A DNA stretch of 64,000 bases from Flavobacterium sp. CYK-55 (lineage in GTDB: Bacteria > Bacteroidota > Bacteroidia > Flavobacteriales > Flavobacteriaceae). The position numbers and the translations under genes were made by a program. The stretch spans positions 62,001 to 126,000 of the forward strand of contig NZ_JAHCDK010000009.1 of the NCBI RefSeq assembly GCF_018413465.1, written 5' to 3'. This document shows positions 62,675 through 64,000 of this stretch, in pieces (the first letter of the stretch is position 1; each line of letters opens with the position of its first letter). The notes under the pieces are model-generated. The model saw only the letters and a program-made list of their open reading frames with translations. It did no database searches and was not told where the DNA came from.

Positions 62675-64000
62675 ATGTCTAACGATAATAAAAATCCCAA
62701 TAGATTAAGAGTTAACCCTTGGTTGGTTTATGCTGCCGTGATAGGTTTATTCTTATTCATTAGTTATACCACCGGCGGATCAAACTTTCAGGAACTTGCT
62801 AAAACCACTTCATCAAGATTCAACACCTTTCTGGAGCATGGTGACATTCAGAAAGTAATAGTTTACAATAAAACCGAAGCCGAAGTATACCTTAACCCTG
62901 CAGCCTTAAAAAAACCTGAGCATAAAGCGGTTGCTAAAGATTTGCTTAACCGTGCCAACATCAAAGGTCCTCACTATACTTTTGACATTGGTAATGACGA
63001 AATTTTTCAGAAAAAACTAGAACAAGCTGTTGCTGACAAAAAGCTAAAAGACTTCAATTTTATGCCCAAAAGCAATTGGTCAGAAATTTTTATTGGTCTT
63101 TTACCGGTGTTGATTATTGTAGCCTTGTGGATTTTCATCATGCGACGAATGAACGCTGGCGGCGCTGGTGGAGGTGGTCAGATTTTTAATATTGGCAAAT
63201 CAAAAGCAAGGTTGTTTGATGAAAAAACCGACATTAAAACAACTTTTAAAGATGTAGCCGGGCTTGAAGGAGCAAAAGAAGAAATACAAGAAATTGTTGA
63301 GTTTTTAAAAAACCCATCAAAATATACCAACTTAGGTGGTAAAATACCCAAAGGCGCTTTATTGGTAGGGCCGCCGGGAACCGGAAAAACCTTGCTTGCC
63401 AAGGCAGTAGCCGGCGAAGCAAAAGTGCCTTTTTTCTCATTATCGGGTTCTGATTTTGTTGAAATGTTTGTGGGTGTTGGCGCATCACGTGTTCGAGACT
63501 TGTTCAAACAAGCCAAAGAAAAATCACCAGCCATTATTTTTATTGATGAAATTGACGCCGTAGGCCGTGCTCGAGGAAAAAGCAATTTCTCAGGCGGAAA
63601 CGACGAACGCGAAAACACATTAAATCAATTACTAACCGAAATGGATGGTTTTGGTTCAGATTCAAATGTTATTGTATTAGCTGCAACCAACCGTGCAGAT
63701 GTGCTCGACAAAGCCTTGATGCGTGCCGGACGTTTTGATCGTCAGATTTTTGTTGACCTTCCTGATATCCGTGAGCGTAAAGAAATCTTTGAGGTGCACT
63801 TGGCTCCTCTCAAAAAAGTAGCTGAACTCGATACTGACTTTCTAGCCAAACAAACCCCGGGCTTTTCGGGTGCCGACATTGCCAACGTATGTAATGAAGC
63901 TGCTTTGATTGCTGCGCGCAACAACAAAGAAGCTGTAGACAAGCAAGATTTCTTAGATGCAGTTGACCGAATTGTTGGCGGCCTTGAAAAGAAAAACAAA
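62675..64000 (+). CDS. ftsH: ATP-dependent zinc metalloprotease FtsH (5' part)
   Basis: The gene runs off the window end; 442 codons are seen from ATG 62675 ([19 protein letters not shown]). N-terminal helix [17 protein letters not shown], a periplasmic domain, a second helix ([19 protein letters not shown]), a Gly-rich linker, then the AAA domain: [18 protein letters not shown] (Walker A), [12 protein letters not shown] (Walker B), RAGRFDRQ (second region of homology), and AAA lid residues. The protease HEAGH motif lies beyond the window. Membrane-bound quality-control protease. Confidence 0.97.
   Translation, partial: MSNDNKNPNRLRVNPWLVYAAVIGLFLFISYTTGGSNFQELAKTTSSRFNTFLEHGDIQKVIVYNKTEAEVYLNPAALKKPEHKAVAKDLLNRANIKGPHYTFDIGNDEIFQKKLEQAVADKKLKDFNFMPKSNWSEIFIGLLPVLIIVALWIFIMRRMNAGGAGGGGQIFNIGKSKARLFDEKTDIKTTFKDVAGLEGAKEEIQEIVEFLKNPSKYTNLGGKIPKGALLVGPPGTGKTLLAKAVAGEAKVPFFSLSGSDFVEMFVGVGASRVRDLFKQAKEKSPAIIFIDEIDAVGRARGKSNFSGGNDERENTLNQLLTEMDGFGSDSNVIVLAATNRADVLDKALMRAGRFDRQIFVDLPDIRERKEIFEVHLAPLKKVAELDTDFLAKQTPGFSGADIANVCNEAALIAARNNKEAVDKQDFLDAVDRIVGGLEKKNK

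Overview
The window is chromosomal DNA from a member of the Bacteroidota, most likely Flavobacteriaceae and close to Flavobacterium. The evidence is the Por/type IX secretion (T9SS) C-terminal sorting domains, promoter -7 boxes of the form TAnnTTTG, few recognisable Shine-Dalgarno sequences, a chromosomal subclass B1 metallo-beta-lactamase of the BlaB/JOHN type, and gene families typical of flavobacteria. The species cannot be named from the sequence alone.

Layout. 0-11.8 kb (all minus strand) is a secretome block: a YHYH protein, two paralogous metallophosphoesterases, a leucine-rich-repeat protein, a multidomain endonuclease I, a BamA-like outer-membrane protein and a CAP-domain lipoprotein. 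11.9-17.2 kb (minus) is housekeeping: pdxH, rnz with a small partner, pyrB-pyrR and an ABC-F ATPase. 17.2-25 kb mixes a thioredoxin-fold lipoprotein, a transaldolase-like aldolase, a small arsenic operon (arsR, a Cys-tailed protein, a previously easy-to-miss 44-codon membrane ORF, arsC), an SDR enzyme, the SRP RNA gene on the minus strand, and a glutaminyl cyclotransferase. This stretch is rich in dispersed repeats. 25-30 kb carries dnaK, sdaA, a DUF2809 protein and the metallo-beta-lactamase. 30-35.4 kb (minus) is a potassium module in which a KdpDE-like two-component system precedes kup and an outer-membrane porin. 36-47 kb holds panB, a broken four-helix-bundle gene, a pseudouridine synthase, an outer-membrane protein, an aldehyde dehydrogenase, a large hybrid sensor kinase and a zinc metallopeptidase. 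47-53 kb holds an RluD-type synthase with a PASTA protein, ddl-coaD, and a NUDIX/pyrE divergent pair. 53-58 kb is a complete peptide-export operon (C39-peptidase ABC transporter, HlyD, TolC), followed by two convergent, overlapping O-antigen-ligase-like genes. The window ends with birA, rsfS and the 5' part of ftsH.

The most unusual content is not protein coding. At least two families of hairpin elements with conserved ends and variable cores (called A and B here; 3 and 5 copies) sit in the intergenic regions. There are also composite low-complexity repeats (C and D) that flank the aldolase/arsenic/SDR segment in inverted orientation, and a degenerate tandem repeat at 35.5 kb joined to two B elements. 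The family A and B cores resemble each other. One B element carries a 16-bp perfect outer stem and supplies the stop codon of the adjacent porin gene.
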